From Saccharomonospora amisosensis (lineage in GTDB: Bacteria; Actinomycetota; Actinomycetes; Mycobacteriales; Pseudonocardiaceae), in NCBI RefSeq assembly GCF_011761185.1, contig NZ_JAAOYM010000001.1, positions 62,001-126,000 of the forward strand: DNA of 64,000 bases. Reading direction: 5' to 3'. This document shows positions 52,114-61,576 of this stretch, in pieces; the first letter of the stretch is position 1; each line of letters starts with the position of its first letter. The translations under genes and the position numbers were made by a program. The notes under the pieces are model-generated. The model worked only from the letters and a program-made list of their open reading frames with translations, searched no databases and had not been told where the DNA came from.

Positions 52114-53243
52114 CGCATACGGCGTTGGCGATCGAGTGCGCGGGACAGTGCGAGCAGTTCTTGTGTGTCGGCGTCCATTCCGTCGGCTGCCGGGGCGGCG
52201 ATCACGGAGACCGGTGATACTTGCGTTGCCTGGGCGCTACGGTCGAGGGCGTCCCGGACCAGTTCTGCTTGCCGAGTTGGGGTCTTGGTGGCGTCGGCTG
52301 GCTCGGTGATGTAGGGGCTGAGGCAGACCAGGCCGTCGCGGCATTCGATAACTCGTCGGTAGTAGCGCAGTCTCATCTGGCGGATGTGGAAGGCCTCGCG
52401 GATCGGGTGTGTCGGTGGGAATAGTGCGATGTTGGGAAACCGGTCACATACTGCCGTCCACAGGGGCCGTAGTTGCCGGTAGCGGCAGCGTACCTCGAAC
52501 CACAAGCGTGTTTTCACGATGCCTGTTCGTATGCCGGGATAGCCGACCCCGATGAAGAAGACACCGATGCCGGTCGCCAGGAGCGGGGTTGTCCATGTTC
52601 CTGTGCCCGGCAGTGGGTCTGTTCCCAGTGTGAGGCGTCCGGAGGTAGAGATCGAGCGTGGCAGGTGTGTTCCAACGCAGCACACCACGAGCCCGGCGGC
52701 GGCCACACGCAGGCTCAGCTGGGCGCGGGAGCGGGTGTGGCTGGCTGCGCTCCAGGCGAGGTAGGCGCCGCGCGCTGTCGCGTAGGCCAGGTAGACGTTG
52801 CCGATCAAGTAGAACGTCAGCACTGCCGGGTCGTTGTCGTGGGTGCCTTCGTAGCTGGCACCGCGAATGGCGGGGTTGGTCGCGGCGAAGGTGGCGATGA
52901 GCCCGGCGCTGGTCAGCAGCGCGAGCGCGACCTCAAGGGGTCCTCGGGAGCTCACCATCGACGGGGACACAGCCGATTGCAGCAGCACGATCAGCAGTGC
53001 GAAGAAGAACGTGAGGATCACATTCTGAATCAGTTTCGGGAACTGGCTCGGGAAGTACTCCGGCGATCGGGCGAGGCTGAAGGCGAGCTGCGCCGACAGT
53101 GCGAGGAACACCAGGGCGACGCAGGTGGTGACCACACGCAGGTCCTTCTCGTGCGGAGCGCGGAGGAGTTGAGAGGTCTTCCATATCACGGCGATCGCCG
53201 AGGCGGCCCACATGACGACGCTCGCCACGACCATCAGAGCCAT
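52062..53243 (-). CDS. MAB_1171c-family membrane protein
   Basis: A 393-residue protein with about seven to eight hydrophobic segments in the first 230 residues (for example VVASVVMWAASAIAVIW, VILTFFFALLIVLLQ, LLATGIGVFFIGVGY) and a soluble tail with WTAVCDRFPNIAL and IREAFHIRQMRLRYYRRVIECRDGL. This layout matches the MAB_1171c/DUF6545 putative transporters, which in actinomycetes lie beside ImmA/IrrE-like genes, as here. The start overlaps the stop of the metallopeptidase gene by 10 bp. Confidence 0.82.
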   Translation of the reverse strand: MALMVVASVVMWAASAIAVIWKTSQLLRAPHEKDLRVVTTCVALVFLALSAQLAFSLARSPEYFPSQFPKLIQNVILTFFFALLIVLLQSAVSPSMVSSRGPLEVALALLTSAGLIATFAATNPAIRGASYEGTHDNDPAVLTFYLIGNVYLAYATARGAYLAWSAASHTRSRAQLSLRVAAAGLVVCCVGTHLPRSISTSGRLTLGTDPLPGTGTWTTPLLATGIGVFFIGVGYPGIRTGIVKTRLWFEVRCRYRQLRPLWTAVCDRFPNIALFPPTHPIREAFHIRQMRLRYYRRVIECRDGLVCLSPYITEPADATKTPTRQAELVRDALDRSAQATQVSPVSVIAAPAADGMDADTQELLALSRALDRQRRMRQRHRSSRPPGSSAAST

Positions 53244-53782
53244 CCTTGATGGTCGTCGAAGGCGCCTTGGAGTCGCCGGGCAGTAGCGGTTTTGCGGTCC
53301 GGGGAGATCCGCAGCGCCTCAAGGAGGGTCGCCCACTCCTTGATGACCGTTGCCACCATCTCGGCTTCGCGTTCGTGTACGGGACCGTAACTGTCTCGGC
53401 GGAGGGCGCGTCGCACTGTCTCGGGTGGAATGTCGGGGAAGATCGCGCTCCATACGTCGTTGTCGTTCTCGTCGCTGCCGTGGCCGCTGATGATGTGGCC
53501 GATCTCGTGCAGAATGATGTGTTCTTGGTGGGCTGTGGTGGTGTCCTTCTGATACAGGATGTAGTCGGCGTCCACGGTAGCGATCCACAGGCCGAACACG
53601 CCGGGTGCCGGCAACGGGTAGGGGATGAGCTTGATGGGACGACGTCGATGCTCAGCCAGCCGGTCGCAGAGCACCCGCACATCGAGCGGTGTGTCGATGC
53701 GAAGCTCCCGCAGGAGTCTCCTCACTCCGCGGCGCAGTTGGAGGTCGTTACGCCACCCTCTGGCCCCGACCTCGCCTTTCAT
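53234..53782 (-). CDS. ImmA/IrrE-like zinc metallopeptidase
   Basis: A 182-residue protein with the zinc motif HIILHEIGHIISGHG (HExxH) and the upstream LRIDTPLDVRVLCDRLAEHRRRPI. Such proteins cleave or sense repressors of the XRE class. The start overlaps the hydrolase stop by 4 bp, and the XRE regulator two genes upstream is the likely partner. No signal peptide is present, so it acts in the cytosol. Confidence 0.85.
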   Translation of the reverse strand: MKGEVGARGWRNDLQLRRGVRRLLRELRIDTPLDVRVLCDRLAEHRRRPIKLIPYPLPAPGVFGLWIATVDADYILYQKDTTTAHQEHIILHEIGHIISGHGSDENDNDVWSAIFPDIPPETVRRALRRDSYGPVHEREAEMVATVIKEWATLLEALRISPDRKTATARRLQGAFDDHQGWL

Positions 53783-54642
53783 GACGATTCTGCCTGTGTG
53801 AACAGACGTCTGAGCTCAGCGGCGGTAGCCCATGGGTGACTGATCAGTCCGTTGTGTCCTCCGGGGAGTTCGATCAGGGTGCGGCCCAGTTCGTGTGCGA
53901 GGTGGGCGGCGCACCGGTACTCCCACTGGCCACGGGACGCCGTGCCACCGGTGGGGATGATCGTGGTCGAGCCTGCCACGGCCGCGATCTGGGCGGCATC
54001 CAAGGTCGCTGCTCGCACCGCGGGAAAGTCATGGTGAAAGAAGTGGCTGAGGGTGGTATCGATGTCGCCTATCGGCGGGGCCGGGCGAGCTCCCTCCTCG
54101 GCGACCGCCTGGCCGTTACCGGTGAGGGACGCCATGTGCCGAATAGCTGCCCGGACGTCCTGGCGAGCCAGGTCGGCCACCCGGTCCAGCGCCGCCTCCT
54201 GTGCCGGATCGTGGACCACGGCGCTCATCGGAGGCTCGTGCGCGACCAACGTTGCGACGAGCCCGGGATGCTGCACTGCCAGATGAAGCCCGATCAGCGC
54301 ACCGATACTGGCGCCGACCACGCGGGCCGGTTCCCGGCACACCGCCGTCAACAGTGCCGCCGCGTCGGCGGCGTGCAGTGACATCGCGATCGGTGGCGCC
54401 TCGACGGAGGCGGGGCTTCGCGACAGGCCACGGCGATCGTAGGAGATCACCCGATAATGCTGTGCGAGTGTTTCGGCGAGTTGCGCGGTCGCGCCCGCCT
54501 CGCCCACACCGCCTTGAATGATCAGCACCGGAGGACCTTCGCCACACGACTCGTAGTAGAGCTCCGCGCCTTCGGTCGCGATCGTCCCCTGCTGCCCACG
54601 TTGCACTACCGACCGACTCCCCTGGTTGATGTCGATAAGCAA
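53779..54642 (-). CDS. Alpha/beta hydrolase
   Basis: A 287-residue hydrolase: GPPVLIIQGGVGEAGATAQ, DRRGLSRSPAS, the nucleophile elbow VVGASIGALIGLHL (GxSxG) and the C-terminal catalytic histidine in LPGGHNGLISHP. The family includes esterases and haloperoxidase-like enzymes. It lies between the XRE regulator and the ImmA/IrrE gene in one operon direction. The substrate is unknown. Confidence 0.82.
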   Translation of the reverse strand: MLIDINQGSRSVVQRGQQGTIATEGAELYYESCGEGPPVLIIQGGVGEAGATAQLAETLAQHYRVISYDRRGLSRSPASVEAPPIAMSLHAADAAALLTAVCREPARVVGASIGALIGLHLAVQHPGLVATLVAHEPPMSAVVHDPAQEAALDRVADLARQDVRAAIRHMASLTGNGQAVAEEGARPAPPIGDIDTTLSHFFHHDFPAVRAATLDAAQIAAVAGSTTIIPTGGTASRGQWEYRCAAHLAHELGRTLIELPGGHNGLISHPWATAAELRRLFTQAESS

Positions 54643-54698
54643 TCATCGGCAATTCCGAGAATCCTTGTCCACGCCACAGCGACGCCGGACCACACGGT

Positions 54699-55118
54699 TC
54701 ACCCGGACGAGTCGTCGGTATCCCGGTGAGCCTGGAAGTCGATGTACTCCATCACGCTACGTAGCTTGTCCGGGGAAAGCTGACTCGCGCGAGCGGCGAT
54801 CCGCCGCACGTTGTTGTCCCCCAACTTCGCGAGCAGCTCGTGCTGCCGGTTCAGCTCCCGGCCTCTCGCGGAGTCGTTGAAGAACTCCAACTCGACACCG
54901 AAGAACGCGGCGATCTTCACCACGAGTCCATGGCTGGGCTCGGACTTGCCTTTGAGCAAGTCGTAGATGTAGCCCTTCGATACCCCGATTTTCTCGGCGA
55001 CCTCCGCCTTCGAGTATTGCGTGCCGTCCTCGCGTTTCACGCTGCTGAAGAGGCGGTCGAACTTCATGGCGAACGTGTCGCCAGCTCGCTGTTCCGACGT
55101 GGCCAACTGCTCCCACAC
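54699..55118 (-). CDS. XRE-family regulator (HTH), 139 residues
   Basis: Helix-turn-helix YSKAEVAEKIGVSKGYIYDLLKGKSEPSHGLVVKIAAFFGVELEFF, followed by a helical tail RRIAARASQLSPDKLRSVMEYIDFQ. GTG 55118 is used; ATG 55067 (MKFDRLFSS) is an alternative. It is the first gene of the minus-strand block with hydrolase, ImmA/IrrE and MAB_1171c genes and probably governs it, possibly relieved by the metallopeptidase. Confidence 0.85.
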   Translation of the reverse strand: MWEQLATSEQRAGDTFAMKFDRLFSSVKREDGTQYSKAEVAEKIGVSKGYIYDLLKGKSEPSHGLVVKIAAFFGVELEFFNDSARGRELNRQHELLAKLGDNNVRRIAARASQLSPDKLRSVMEYIDFQAHRDTDDSSG

Positions 55119-55383
55119 CTTCCCTTGTCGGGGTTCAGCTCTATCAGACTATTGGGGTCAAGCAGTCCGAAATAATTGACACCCGGATCGGTTCACCTTA
55201 CGCTCGATCTCCATAGTCAACTATATCGGACACAGCGGCTTTGGGGAACGGTCTGGGCGGAGATCCGGCCCGTGCCACACACAGCCAGGCCCGATGTTCG
55301 CCGTAGCCAAGGAGAACGGGCAGGTGCCCGTGACGCTTCTTCACCGGCGTGCTGGGGAGGCTGATCTTCTCGGGGGGAGGAGC

Positions 55384-57666
55384 ATGAGGTCGATCAACTG
55401 TTTCGCTGCGGCGGTGCATCGCTTGCTGCGGGAGAGAGGTATGACATTGGAGGACGTGGCGGCGAAGGCGAACTACAGCCCGAGCTACCTGTCCAAGATG
55501 ATGCACGGGCGGCGCCGGTTGCTGCCTGCCGTGGTCAGCAAGATCGACAAGGTGCTGGACGCCGATGGGGAGCTGGAGCGGATCGCGCTGTTCCAGGACG
55601 CCGACCGAGTCGCACCACCGCGGCCGAGGCAGCTGCCGCCCGCGGCGGCCGAGTTCGTCGGGCGCGAGGACTACCTGCGCCAGCTGGACGACGCGTTGAT
55701 CGCACATGACCAGCCCGGCGTCGCACTGACCGTCGTGATCGAGGGCGGTTTCTGGGTCGGCAAGACTGAGCTGGCGCTGCGATGGGCTGCTCGGGTGGAG
55801 CGGCGTTTCGACGGCGGGTGCTTGTATGCCGACATGCGTGGTCTGGCCCCCGGCGTGCCCGCTGATCCCGGTGAGGTGCTGGATGCGTTCCTGCGAGCCC
55901 TCGGCGCCGGGAGCGAGGCTCTGCGCGGCACCCTCGCCGATCGCGCCGCGCGGTACCGGTCGCTGCTCGCGCAGCGGCCCGCCCTGGTTGTGCTCGACAA
56001 CGTCGCAGGCTACGAACAGATCCAACACCTGCTGCCCGGCGCGGGCAGTGCCGTGGTTATCACCAGCCGCGAGCACCAATCAACCTTGCTGCTGCGCAGC
56101 GGCGGCCTGCACCTCGAACTGGCCCCGCTGAGCCCGGATGAGGCGCTCACGTTGTTGCGCCGACGACTCGGCGACGCCCGGGTGAACGCGGATCAGGCCG
56201 CCGCCGAGGCCATGGTGCGCCGATGCGGGCGCCTGCCTGCGGCCGTGTTGATCGCGGCCGAGCACATCCGCGAGCGTCGCCACGGCTCGCTGAGCGAACT
56301 CGCCGACAGGCTGGCCACCACGGAAGGCCGGCTGAATCTGTTCAGCTCGTCGGATCCCACGACCAACATCCATAGCGTGCTCGACGTGTCCTACCTCGCC
56401 CTGCCGCCACAGGAGCGACGGGTGTTCCGACTGCTGGGTGTCAGCCCTGCCCATCTCGCCAGCGCCGAGTCCACGGCCGCGCTTACCGGTTTGAACGTTG
56501 CCGCCGCACGGGACACGCTCGGCGTGCTGCGCCACGCGCACCTTCTCGATAACGCCCAGGCGGGCCGGATGCGCATGAACCACCTGCTGCGCGCCTACGC
56601 CTCCCAGCGGGCCATCGACGAGGAGCCGCCATCCGAAGTGGAGCGTGCGCACGATCGTGTGCTGCGCTGGTACATCGCGACCGCCTGGAATGCCAGCAAC
56701 GCGCTGGCTCCGCATTGGTCAGGGCCTGCGCTGGCCCCGGAAGACGGTGGTGACATCGAACCGCTGAAGTTCACCGACAGCGGCTACGACGGCGCGGTCG
56801 CCTGGTGCGAGGACGAGGTCCAGACAGCGATCGACATCGCCCGCCACGTCCGTAGCCGTGCTGCGGGCGACGCGGTGTGGCTGCTGCCGACGCTGTTCCT
56901 GCCGTACTTCTACCTGACCAAGAACTGGGGAACCTGGCTGACCGCGGCGACCGAAAGCCTCGCCGCCGCCCGCAGGCTCGACAGCCAGCGGGGTATCGCC
57001 TGGTGCCTGCACAGCCTGGGCTGGGCCCAACACGAACTCGGACGTACCGACGAGGCCGTGACCAACCTTCGCGAGGCACTGCGGCTACGCACCGAACTCG
57101 GCCACACCGACCGCGAACGGGGTTGGACTGCCTTCTCCCTCGGCGCGGCCTACCTCGCGCAGGCCCTGCATCAGGAAGCCCAAGACTGCTTCGCCATGGC
57201 CGACACACTCTTCGCCGCACAAACCTTCGACTTCGGTCTCGCATTCACCCGCGCCGTTCTGGCCCGCCTGCACCACGCATCCGGCGACACCGCATCGGCG
57301 ACCCGGGCAGCAATGCAAGCTCTCAACCACGCCCAGAAAGTGCCCTCCCCACCCGTGCTCAGCCTCGCCCACCACCACTACGGACTGCTCCTGCTCCAGC
57401 AACGGCAGCACCGGATCGCGCTGACCCATCTCGACACCGCGCTCAAGCTCCGTCGCGCCGGACGCGAACGCTGGGGAGAAGCCGAAACCCTGATCGCCCG
57501 CGCCGAAACCCTCGCCGCCCTGGGCGAGCCGGAGCGCGCCCGCGATTCCTACCGCGAGGCTGCCACCATCCTCGAAACCCTGCACGATCCCCGCGCGCTC
57601 GACATCCACCTGCGAATCGCCACCCTCAACGCCCGCCTGCGGGACAGCGACGACCTGGTGGTCTGA
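55384..57666 (+). CDS. XRE-NB-ARC-TPR signal-transduction regulator (STAND)
   Basis: A 760-residue protein. N-terminal XRE domain (MTLEDVAAKANYSPSYLSKMMHGRR), then a nucleotide-binding module with Walker A IEGGFWVGKTELAL, Walker B RPALVVLDNV and PLSPDEALTLLRRRLGD, and a C-terminal set of TPR units (GRTDEAVTNLREALRLRTELG, HRIALTHLDTALKLRR). The start ATG 55384 follows GGGGGGAGG. It is of the AfsR-like STAND type lacking a SARP domain. The 11-bp repeats and secreted-protein gene downstream may be under related control. Confidence 0.85.
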   Translation: MRSINCFAAAVHRLLRERGMTLEDVAAKANYSPSYLSKMMHGRRRLLPAVVSKIDKVLDADGELERIALFQDADRVAPPRPRQLPPAAAEFVGREDYLRQLDDALIAHDQPGVALTVVIEGGFWVGKTELALRWAARVERRFDGGCLYADMRGLAPGVPADPGEVLDAFLRALGAGSEALRGTLADRAARYRSLLAQRPALVVLDNVAGYEQIQHLLPGAGSAVVITSREHQSTLLLRSGGLHLELAPLSPDEALTLLRRRLGDARVNADQAAAEAMVRRCGRLPAAVLIAAEHIRERRHGSLSELADRLATTEGRLNLFSSSDPTTNIHSVLDVSYLALPPQERRVFRLLGVSPAHLASAESTAALTGLNVAAARDTLGVLRHAHLLDNAQAGRMRMNHLLRAYASQRAIDEEPPSEVERAHDRVLRWYIATAWNASNALAPHWSGPALAPEDGGDIEPLKFTDSGYDGAVAWCEDEVQTAIDIARHVRSRAAGDAVWLLPTLFLPYFYLTKNWGTWLTAATESLAAARRLDSQRGIAWCLHSLGWAQHELGRTDEAVTNLREALRLRTELGHTDRERGWTAFSLGAAYLAQALHQEAQDCFAMADTLFAAQTFDFGLAFTRAVLARLHHASGDTASATRAAMQALNHAQKVPSPPVLSLAHHHYGLLLLQQRQHRIALTHLDTALKLRRAGRERWGEAETLIARAETLAALGEPERARDSYREAATILETLHDPRALDIHLRIATLNARLRDSDDLVV

Positions 57667-57873
57667 AGACCAAGCAGCTCGCCACACTCCTTCCCAACGC
57701 CACCGGTTCGTTTGGGGAAGCGACGCGCTGGTGATCTGCTTCCTGGTCGGACCTGGAAGTTGGCCTGTTCAAGTGCCGACTGATAACGCTTACTCGATAC
57801 GCCAGGAATGCCACCAGCGATGACGATCTACTGCTCAGGAATGCGGATCGACGCTGCTGAGAATCGCTCTCAT
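57667..57873. other. Intergenic, no gene seen
   Basis: Nothing recognisable; it contains the end of the regulator transcript and leads to the phased repeats. Confidence 0.4.
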
Positions 57874-57923
57874 CTGGACAGGATTGGGACAGGACCGGGA
57901 CAAGAACAGGACAACTTTGTCCT
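57874..57923. promoter_or_regulatory. Four direct repeats at exact 11-bp spacing plus a palindrome
   Basis: GGACA occurs at 57876, 57887, 57898 and 57909, exactly 11 bp apart, within 11-mers such as TTGGGACAGGA. The last copy is part of a perfect 7-bp inverted repeat AGGACAA-CT-TTGTCCT (57908-57923). Heptamer repeats with 11-bp periodicity are the signature of SARP-type binding sites. The repeats lie about 200 bp upstream of the secreted DUF6355 gene. Confidence 0.6.
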
Positions 57924-58121
57924 CGTCGATTCGTTCCCGAGTAAGCCAGCACAGTCCAGAGTGGAGGTATGCGAATCGGCCCACTGTAAAGCATCTCCGG
58001 CACATGTTGGCAGATCCTGAATGGACCGGTGAGCGTAAAGATCCACTTTCGCGGGTGTTCGAACTCGACCCGCATCAGCACACATATCCCATCGTGACGC
58101 CACTATTTTTGGAGGACACGA

Positions 58122-58493
58122 ATGCCAGCTTCGACACACCCTTCCCGCCACCGCGTTCGGACCGCCGCGACAGGGCTCGCGCTCGCCGTCCTGGCCGTCG
58201 GCGGTTCATTCGCCGGTACCGGGACCGCGTCGGCCGCTGCTGGCGCGCACTCGGCGAGTTCACCGTCCGCCAGGGAGGCTTGCGGTTACCTCGGTTTTGC
58301 CAAGTACCGCCACTGTGACGGCGGCACCGGATCCACCGTCATGCTCGATGTCATTGACATCCTCGGCGGCGGCCACGCCCGCTGCGTCGGTCCCGGGATC
58401 AGCGATCTGCAGGGCGGTATCCGCTGGAGGGTGGTCGATGCCTACTGGAACGGCGGGGTCGGCTGCATCCCCGGTTTCTACGGGTCCGATTAG
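58122..58493 (+). CDS. Secreted DUF6355-type protein
   Basis: A 123-residue exported protein: basic N-terminus, hydrophobic core TGLALAVLAVGGSFAGTG and AxA cleavage near TASAAAG. The mature part has ACGYLGFAKYRHC, ARCVGPGISDLQGG and GVGCIPGFY, matching the CG...Y.HC...RCVGPG pattern of DUF6355, a family found near natural-product genes. GGAGGACACG sets the ATG. It has four or five cysteines, probably in disulfides. Confidence 0.82.
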   Translation: MPASTHPSRHRVRTAATGLALAVLAVGGSFAGTGTASAAAGAHSASSPSAREACGYLGFAKYRHCDGGTGSTVMLDVIDILGGGHARCVGPGISDLQGGIRWRVVDAYWNGGVGCIPGFYGSD

Positions 58494-58686
58494 CGATTCA
58501 ACGGTCCGCTGGAGCGGCGGCGAAATTCGAGGTGTTCACGTTGCCGACCTCCAGCGCGTCCGGGAGGAGCCCGACTCCCGGACCGGACCGGTGTGGCGGG
58601 CGTTGCGACGCGCCCTGTGACGGCAAGCCCGCCACACCGGTCCTACCCCCGCCGATGCTGTCCGCACTCAGGGAAGGCGCGCACCC

Positions 58687-58914
58687 ATGGCTCACTACCT
58701 ACTGGCTTGCGCCGACACTCACTCGCTCGACGAACTCGACGACGCGACCCTGGACGATCTGATCGCCGATCCCGACACCGTGCCCCGCTACGTCTGGTGC
58801 GAGGCGTGCACCACCTGGCGGCCCGTCGCTGAACTCGTCGTGTCCACCGCAACGGCCACGCGAAGCGGTTCGTCCGGCCTTGACCACTCGGCCGATCGGA
58901 GAGGATCACGATGA
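58687..58914 (+). CDS. Small hypothetical protein, 75 residues
   Basis: MAHYLLACADTHSLDELDDATLDDLIADPDTVPRYVWCEACTTWRPV has acidic, helical composition and a C-x2-C pair, unlike a shadow frame, and CAGGGAAGG lies upstream. The C-terminal part is Ser/Arg-rich. Not recognised; it sits just before the convergent peptidase gene. Confidence 0.45.
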   Translation: MAHYLLACADTHSLDELDDATLDDLIADPDTVPRYVWCEACTTWRPVAELVVSTATATRSGSSGLDHSADRRGSR

Positions 58915-58961
58915 CCGCGACCCCGACCACGTGGGCCCGCTCCGGCCAGCCCGGCACGGCC

Positions 58962-59621
58962 TCAGCCGCCTGCCACCACGACAGCGGTCAGTACACCGGC
59001 GAGCAGGCACGGACCGAAGGGCACCGTGTCCGAACTCTGCGCACCTCGGGACTGTGCGAACCGCAAGACTCCGAGGAACAGCGCCGCGCAGGCCAACGAC
59101 ACGAGCAGCGTTGCCATAACGACGAGCCAGCCCGACCAGCCCGCCACCAGACCGGCGACGGCGGCAAGCCGCACATCGCCGGCACCGATCCCACCCGGAA
59201 CGATCAACGCGCCCATCAAGAACAACCCGCTGGAGGCCGCCATCGCGGCCACCGCGCGAATCCCCGGCGCAGCTTCGCCACGGACAAGACACAGCACCAC
59301 CAGGGTGCCCAGGACACCGGTCAGCAGCGGGTACACCAGCAGCCGGGGCAGGCGCCGATCAGTGCAGTCGATGATCGCCAGCGGCACCCCCAGCAGCACC
59401 AGCAGCCAGTACGGGGCCAGCTCCCACCTCGGCCCGATCCGCCACGCGAGCACCGCGAGCACGCCGCCGGTCACCGCGGCAGCCAGCCACCACGAGCCGA
59501 GGACCCGAGGCGCGCCTTCGGGAACGGATCGCCGGGTGAGTTCGCTCAGCGCCGCCCCGTACGCCGCGCCCGCCCCCGCGTAGGCGAGCAGCCAGCCGAC
59601 GGTCACCGCGGCCTCGTCCAC
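58962..59621 (-). CDS. Prepilin peptidase (A24 type)
   Basis: A 219-residue membrane protein with about six to seven hydrophobic segments. The two catalytic aspartates are in AIIDCTDRRLPRLL and GGIGAGDVRLAAVAG (GxGD). It would process type IV/Flp prepilins. Though on the opposite strand, its nearness to the Tad-like genes at 60-64 kb suggests it serves them. The N-terminal methyltransferase-type domain of full-length PilD is absent, as in CpaA/TadV forms. Confidence 0.85.
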   Translation of the reverse strand: MDEAAVTVGWLLAYAGAGAAYGAALSELTRRSVPEGAPRVLGSWWLAAAVTGGVLAVLAWRIGPRWELAPYWLLVLLGVPLAIIDCTDRRLPRLLVYPLLTGVLGTLVVLCLVRGEAAPGIRAVAAMAASSGLFLMGALIVPGGIGAGDVRLAAVAGLVAGWSGWLVVMATLLVSLACAALFLGVLRFAQSRGAQSSDTVPFGPCLLAGVLTAVVVAGG

Positions 59622-59873
59622 CGGGCCAGGGCAGCGGAGGCGAGGAGCGGCCGGAGCCGGCCGGGTACGGATGGTCTGGCCATGGCTTCATGCTGGCCAC
59701 ACCGCGCGCCCACCGCATGGTCCTTCACGCGAATGTGTGGATCTCGCGGGTGGCCGAAGGCCCTGAGCGGCACGTCCCGCGCGGCTTTCGACCCAACCAC
59801 CTGCGCGCGGTGTATGACGATCTCGCGGCTCGTCCGCCATTGTCCGCGACTGTCATCAAGCAGGGGGAACACG

Positions 59874-60443
59874 ATGAATCCGCGCCGCAACACCCGTCAG
59901 ATGCTGGTCATCACCGGTGTGACCCTGGCCTTGGGTGTGGCCGCCTGCGCTTCCAACGGCAGTACGTCCCCCGCGCCGTCCACGACGGCAGTTTCCTCCC
60001 AACCCAGCACGACACCCATCTCGCCCGTCGAGAGCGCGAAGCAGCAGGCGCTGGCGGCTTACCACGGCATGTGGCAGGACGTCGCCGAGGCGGCGACCAC
60101 ATCGGACTGGCAGTCGCCCCGCCTGGCCGACCACGCCACCGGTGACGCACTGTCGGTGCTGTCGCGCCAGCTGTACGCCGATCACTACAACGGCCTGGTC
60201 AGCAAGGGAAAGCCGGTCAACAGCCCGGTCGTTGAGTCCGTGGAACCGTCGAACGAACCCAAAATCGTCTTGATTCGGGATTGCTCGGACGCGGGCGACT
60301 GGTTGAAGTACCGCGCGGACAACGGGCAACCGGCCGACGACCAACCCGGGGGCAAGCACCTGATCAACGCCGAGGTGAAGCTGGCGGTTGACGGCTCGTG
60401 GCGGGTGACCCGGTTCGCGGTGCAAGGAACCGGATCATGTTGA
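59874..60443 (+). CDS. Lipoprotein of the Tad-like locus
   Basis: A 189-residue lipoprotein: basic N-terminus, hydrophobic LVITGVTLALGVAACAS with the lipobox cysteine, then a Ser/Thr/Pro-rich linker and a compact NTF2-like-looking domain (KQQALAAYHGMWQDVAEAATTSDW, NAEVKLAVDGSWRVTRFAVQG). CAGGGGGA precedes ATG 59874. Its stop overlaps the next start. Similar small lipoproteins precede Tad-like clusters in Pseudonocardiaceae. Confidence 0.8.
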   Translation: MNPRRNTRQMLVITGVTLALGVAACASNGSTSPAPSTTAVSSQPSTTPISPVESAKQQALAAYHGMWQDVAEAATTSDWQSPRLADHATGDALSVLSRQLYADHYNGLVSKGKPVNSPVVESVEPSNEPKIVLIRDCSDAGDWLKYRADNGQPADDQPGGKHLINAEVKLAVDGSWRVTRFAVQGTGSC

Positions 60444-61450
60444 CCGCCAGAGGCCTGGGCGCCCTCACGGTGTTGACCTCCGCCGCGATGCTGGCGAGCG
60501 TCGAACCCGCCCTGGCCGGTGACTGGTACGGCGACTGGTACGGCGACATTGACTGCGGCCAGAGTTCCTACGCCGGATGCGAACTCGGAGCGGGACAACA
60601 CGGTCGCGACACACCCGCACCACCGGTCCCGCACCCCGGTGAGCCCACGGCACCAGGCGCTGCCCCGCACTCCGCGCCCGGTGACCGGATCCTCGGCGAG
60701 GACACCGAGCAGCCGCGTTGCTCGTACGTGCGCAGCGACTACCGGGCACCGGCCCACGGTGTGCGGACGGCCGGCTACCGGCCACGTCCCTCGGGTTCGG
60801 CCCCCGTGCGGTTCGTGTCGCACCCGCTCCTGCGGCCTCACGGTGCGGTGTCGATGCGAGCACAGGACCAGGGCGGCGCGTGGTATGTCTACCGGTGTTC
60901 CGGCCAAGGAACGCATGATGCGTTGTACCGGGCGCCGGTATGGATTCGGGATGGCCAGGTGCCGGGCGCGGCACCGTCGCCGGAACAACTCGCCCGGCGG
61001 GCCCGGGCGCAGCTGCGGTTGCCGGATCCGGCGATCGCCTCCAGCCCAGCGGGTACGCAGCTGGTGCGGCTTCCGACGTGGTTGTGGCTGGACCGGGCGA
61101 TGTGGCAGCCGCGATCGGCGACGGCGTCGGTGCCTGCGGTCTCGGTCACCGCGACGGCGAGCCCGACCTCGGTGTCCTGGGTCATGGGCGATGGCAGCAC
61201 CGTGACCTGCTTCGGGCCCGGCACGCCCTTTCCCGCTCACGGGGACCCGCGGGCGGCCTCGCCGGATTGCGGGCACACCTTTCAGCGGTCGTCGGCCACA
61301 AGCCCCGGCGAGCGGTTCCCGGCGACGGCGACCGTGTCGTGGCGCATCACCTGGTCCGGCGGCGGGGCATCGGGCACGCTCCCGGACCTGGCCACCACCA
61401 CGGCGGTCTCCTTCCGGGTCGCCGAGTCCCAAGCCCTCGGCACCGGGTAA
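60437..61450 (+). CDS. Secreted PKD-like protein of the Tad-like locus
   Basis: A 337-residue exported protein with signal peptide LGALTVLTSAAMLASVEPALA. The mature part has a Pro-rich linker, then WLWLDRAMWQPRSATASVPAVSVTATASPTSVSWVMGDGSTVTC, a PKD-like fold with the GDG turn, and CGHTFQRSSA. ATG 60437 overlaps the lipoprotein stop. It is probably surface-exposed or part of the secretion apparatus; no enzymatic motif is present. Confidence 0.8.
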   Translation: MLTARGLGALTVLTSAAMLASVEPALAGDWYGDWYGDIDCGQSSYAGCELGAGQHGRDTPAPPVPHPGEPTAPGAAPHSAPGDRILGEDTEQPRCSYVRSDYRAPAHGVRTAGYRPRPSGSAPVRFVSHPLLRPHGAVSMRAQDQGGAWYVYRCSGQGTHDALYRAPVWIRDGQVPGAAPSPEQLARRARAQLRLPDPAIASSPAGTQLVRLPTWLWLDRAMWQPRSATASVPAVSVTATASPTSVSWVMGDGSTVTCFGPGTPFPAHGDPRAASPDCGHTFQRSSATSPGERFPATATVSWRITWSGGGASGTLPDLATTTAVSFRVAESQALGTG

Positions 61451-61576
61451 CCCCCTCGCCGCCCGCTTTCAACTGAATCAGTTCTTTTCGTTGCTGTTTC
61501 CTGACCGCGTATCGGCGGTGGCTCTGCCACCGGGGCGCATACGTGGTGCGGGCGATCTATGCCTGGAGGTCTGAAC

